Assembly: GCA_003250275.1 (NCBI GenBank)
Contig: QKGW01000049.1
Location: 1-7,476, forward strand
Length of the DNA stretch: 7,476 bases
Source of the DNA: Alphaproteobacteria bacterium
Lineage (GTDB): Bacteria; Pseudomonadota; Alphaproteobacteria; Rhodospirillales; Rhodospirillaceae
Direction of reading: 5' to 3'
The number at the start of each line of letters is the position of its first letter. Position 1 is the first letter of the stretch. Under the pieces are notes generated by a model. It made no database searches. It worked only from the letters and a program-made list of their open reading frames with translations, and was not told the origin of the DNA. A program made the position numbers and the translations under genes. Shown in pieces: positions 6,167 to 7,476 of the stretch.

Positions 6167-7147
6167 ATGCGCATCGACATCGTCAATGCGGTCAAGACCT
6201 TCAAAGGCAGCGAACGCCCGGCGATCAACGGCATCGACATGACCGTGGGCGACGGCGAACTCGTCGCCCTGCTCGGTCCCTCGGGCTCGGGCAAGACCAC
6301 CCTCCTGCGCGCGATCGCCGGGCTCGAAACCCTGGAGGCGGGCGAAATCCGCTTCGACGGCGTGAACGTCGCCGGGCGCGACACCCGCGACCGCAACGTC
6401 GGCTTCGTGTTCCAGCACTACGCCCTGTTCCGCACCATGACGGTGCTCGACAACGTCGGCTTCGGGCTTTCGGTGCGGCCGCGCGCGAGCCGCCCGTCCA
6501 AGGCCGAGATCCGCGCCCGCGCGCGCGAACTGATCCGCCTGGTGCAGTTGGAGGGATACGAGGAGCGCTTTCCGGCGCAGCTCTCGGGCGGTCAGCGCCA
6601 GCGCGTCGCGCTCGCCCGCGCCCTCGCGATCGACCCGGCGGTGCTGCTGCTCGACGAGCCCTTCGGCGCGCTCGACGCCAAGGTGCGCAAGGACCTGCGG
6701 CGCTGGCTGCGCGAGCTCCACGACCGCACCGGCCACACCACCCTGTTCGTCACCCACGACCAGGAGGAAGCCCTCGAACTCGCCGACCGCGTCGCGGTGA
6801 TCAACGCCGGACGGCTCGAACAGATTGCGCCGCCCGCCGAGCTTTACGCCCGCCCGGCGACGCCGTTCGTCTGCGAGTTTCTCGGCTCGGTCAACCGCCT
6901 CGCGACGCCCGCAGGCGCGGTCTACGTGCGCGCCCACGAGATCGAACTCGTGCCGCCGGGCACGCCGGAGGCGCGCGCAGCCATCGTCGTCGCGGTGCGG
7001 GCGGCGGGACCGCGCGTGCATGTGGAACTGGAGTTGGCGGAGGGCGGGCGCGTCGAGGCCGAACTGCTCGCCGAGGACTTCGCCGCGACCGGCTTTACGG
7101 CTGGCAGCGCGGTGGGCGCGGCGATCCGCCGCACCCACGCGTTCTGA
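6167..7147 (+). CDS. cysA: Sulfate ABC transporter ATP-binding protein CysA
   Basis: This 326-residue cytoplasmic ATPase works as a dimer on the CysT/CysW membrane pair to power sulfate import. All ABC motifs are intact: Walker A G-P-S-G-S-G-K-T-T (37-45), Q-loop Q83 in F-V-F-Q-H-Y-A-L-F, signature L-S-G-G-Q-R-Q (139-145), Walker B L-L-L-D-E-P (160-165), D-loop G-A-L-D (167-170) and H-loop T-H-D (196-198). The N-V-G-F-V-F-Q-H-Y-A-L-F and L-G-S-V-N-R-L segments are typical of CysA. The C-terminal region (about 235-326) is a TOBE-like regulatory domain, somewhat shorter than in the 365-residue E. coli protein. An AGGT (6157-6160) inside the end of cysW is the only nearby ribosome site. It is last in the operon; a palindrome begins 4 bases after its stop. 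Confidence 0.96.
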   Translation: MRIDIVNAVKTFKGSERPAINGIDMTVGDGELVALLGPSGSGKTTLLRAIAGLETLEAGEIRFDGVNVAGRDTRDRNVGFVFQHYALFRTMTVLDNVGFGLSVRPRASRPSKAEIRARARELIRLVQLEGYEERFPAQLSGGQRQRVALARALAIDPAVLLLDEPFGALDAKVRKDLRRWLRELHDRTGHTTLFVTHDQEEALELADRVAVINAGRLEQIAPPAELYARPATPFVCEFLGSVNRLATPAGAVYVRAHEIELVPPGTPEARAAIVVAVRAAGPRVHVELELAEGGRVEAELLAEDFAATGFTAGSAVGAAIRRTHAF

Positions 7148-7150
7148 AAA

Positions 7151-7189
7151 CCCGCCATGGGTGCCCGGGGCAAGCCCGGGCATGACGGG
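7151..7189. repeat. CCCGGG-core intergenic palindrome (REP-like)
   Basis: An imperfect 39-base palindrome starts 4 bases after the cysA stop. The inner arms TGCCCGGG (7162-7169) and CCCGGGCA (7175-7182) flank a 5-base loop, and outer CCCG/CGGG arms (7151-7154, 7186-7189) extend it. The CATG...CCCGGG...CATGACGGG form resembles a dispersed intergenic palindrome common in alphaproteobacterial genomes (recalled, not searched). No T-run follows on the plus strand, so it is not a textbook terminator, though it may protect the operon's 3' end. Confidence 0.65.
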
Positions 7190-7225
7190 TGTGGAAAAGA
7201 CGACGCGCTCACCGCCCCCAAAAGC

Positions 7226-7258
7226 ACGTCGCCCCCGGGCCTGACCCGGGGGCGACGT
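7226..7258 (-). terminator. Strong hairpin, probable terminator of the right-edge gene
   Basis: A perfect 14-base-pair stem (ACGTCGCCCCCGGG at 7226-7239 with its complement at 7245-7258) encloses a 5-base loop. On the minus strand it begins 16 bases after the stop of the coiled-coil gene and is followed by GC and then TTTT (plus 7223-7220), the better terminator orientation. On the plus strand it may also halt cysA transcripts, but there is no U-tract there. Confidence 0.6.
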
Positions 7259-7274
7259 CTTGCCGGGGCGTGCT

Positions 7275-7476
7275 TCAGCGCCCGATCGCGGTGTCGATCT
7301 GCTTTTCGAGGTCGGCCTTTTCCCGGGTCAGCGCGTCGAGGCGCGCCTGCTTGTCGGCCGGCGGGGTGAAGGTGTCCTGCTTCAGCACGTCGATCTTGGC
7401 TTGGAGGATATCGGCCTGGCGCTGCAGATCGCCGCGCTGGGTCTTGGCCGCGGCGAGCTTGCTCTTGAGCGCGGCG
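7275..7476 (-). CDS. Coiled-coil protein of unknown function, C-terminal fragment
   Basis: The minus strand is open from the right edge to a TGA at 7277-7275, giving the last 66 residues of a protein whose start lies outside the window. The sequence is rich in K, Q, A, L, D and R with leucine or isoleucine at heptad-like spacing: A-A-L-K-S-K-L, then L-Q-R-Q-A-D-I-L-Q-A-K-I-D-V-L, a break at T-F-T-P-P-A, then A-L-T-R-E-K-A-D-L-E-K-Q-I. This suggests two helices forming a coiled coil or hairpin. Codon use (mostly G or C in third positions) matches the neighbouring genes, which supports real coding. No family is recognised and no link to sulfur metabolism is evident. It converges on cysA and ends just before a strong hairpin. 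Confidence 0.7.
   Translation of the reverse strand, partial: AALKSKLAAAKTQRGDLQRQADILQAKIDVLKQDTFTPPADKQARLDALTREKADLEKQIDTAIGR

Noticed and set aside
7151..7258. CRISPR-like or attachment-site interpretation of the CCCGGG repeats
   Set aside because: There are only two unequal palindromes with no regular spacers, no direct-repeat target duplication and no integrase or Cas gene nearby.
7157..7369. Short plus-strand open frame after cysA
   Set aside because: Its start (M-G-A-R-G-K-P-G-H-D-G) is a translation of the intergenic palindrome, a known source of spurious gene calls, and the rest runs antisense to the coiled-coil gene.

Overview
The window is a sulfate uptake and activation locus from a GC-rich bacterium, very probably an alphaproteobacterium. 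That placement is an inference. It rests on the high GC content with strong G/C bias at third codon positions, a fused CysNC, an Rrf2-type regulator inside the sulfur cluster, and a CCCGGG-core intergenic palindrome of a kind common in alphaproteobacterial genomes. No rRNA, tRNA, CRISPR array, insertion sequence or phage gene was seen.

Layout. At the left edge (1-62, minus) is the N-terminus of a gene resembling dTDP-4-dehydrorhamnose 3,5-epimerase. It diverges from the sulfate activation genes cysD (172-1085) and cysNC (1085-2929). cysD is broken as written: a tandem duplication of the pentamer CCACC at 365-374 shifts the frame after residue 66. Without the extra 5 bases the gene would encode a normal 302-residue CysD. 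Convergent with cysNC, and sharing a CTAG palindrome that holds both stop codons, is a minus-strand Rrf2 regulator (2926-3351) with four C-terminal cysteines. A 115-base divergent intergenic region follows. It holds a 15-base dyad placed between the -35 and -10 elements of candidate promoters on both strands. The sulfate transporter operon then runs to the right: sbp (3467-4471), cysT (4487-5320), cysW (5317-6162) and cysA (6167-7147). After cysA come two GC-rich hairpins, and the right edge (7275-7476, minus) holds the C-terminal 66 residues of an unrecognised coiled-coil protein.

How the genes work together. Sbp captures sulfate in the periplasm, CysT and CysW form the membrane channel, and CysA powers import with ATP. 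CysD with the CysN part of CysNC makes adenosine 5'-phosphosulfate (APS), and the CysC part phosphorylates it to PAPS for reductive assimilation or sulfation. The reductase genes (cysH, cysI, cysJ) are not in the window. The Rrf2 protein is the obvious candidate local regulator, controlling at least itself and the transporter operon through the dyad.

I see no evidence of a wholly new system. The points most worth checking are the cysD frameshift with its ATGA stop-start junction, and the Rrf2 regulator with its putative operator.
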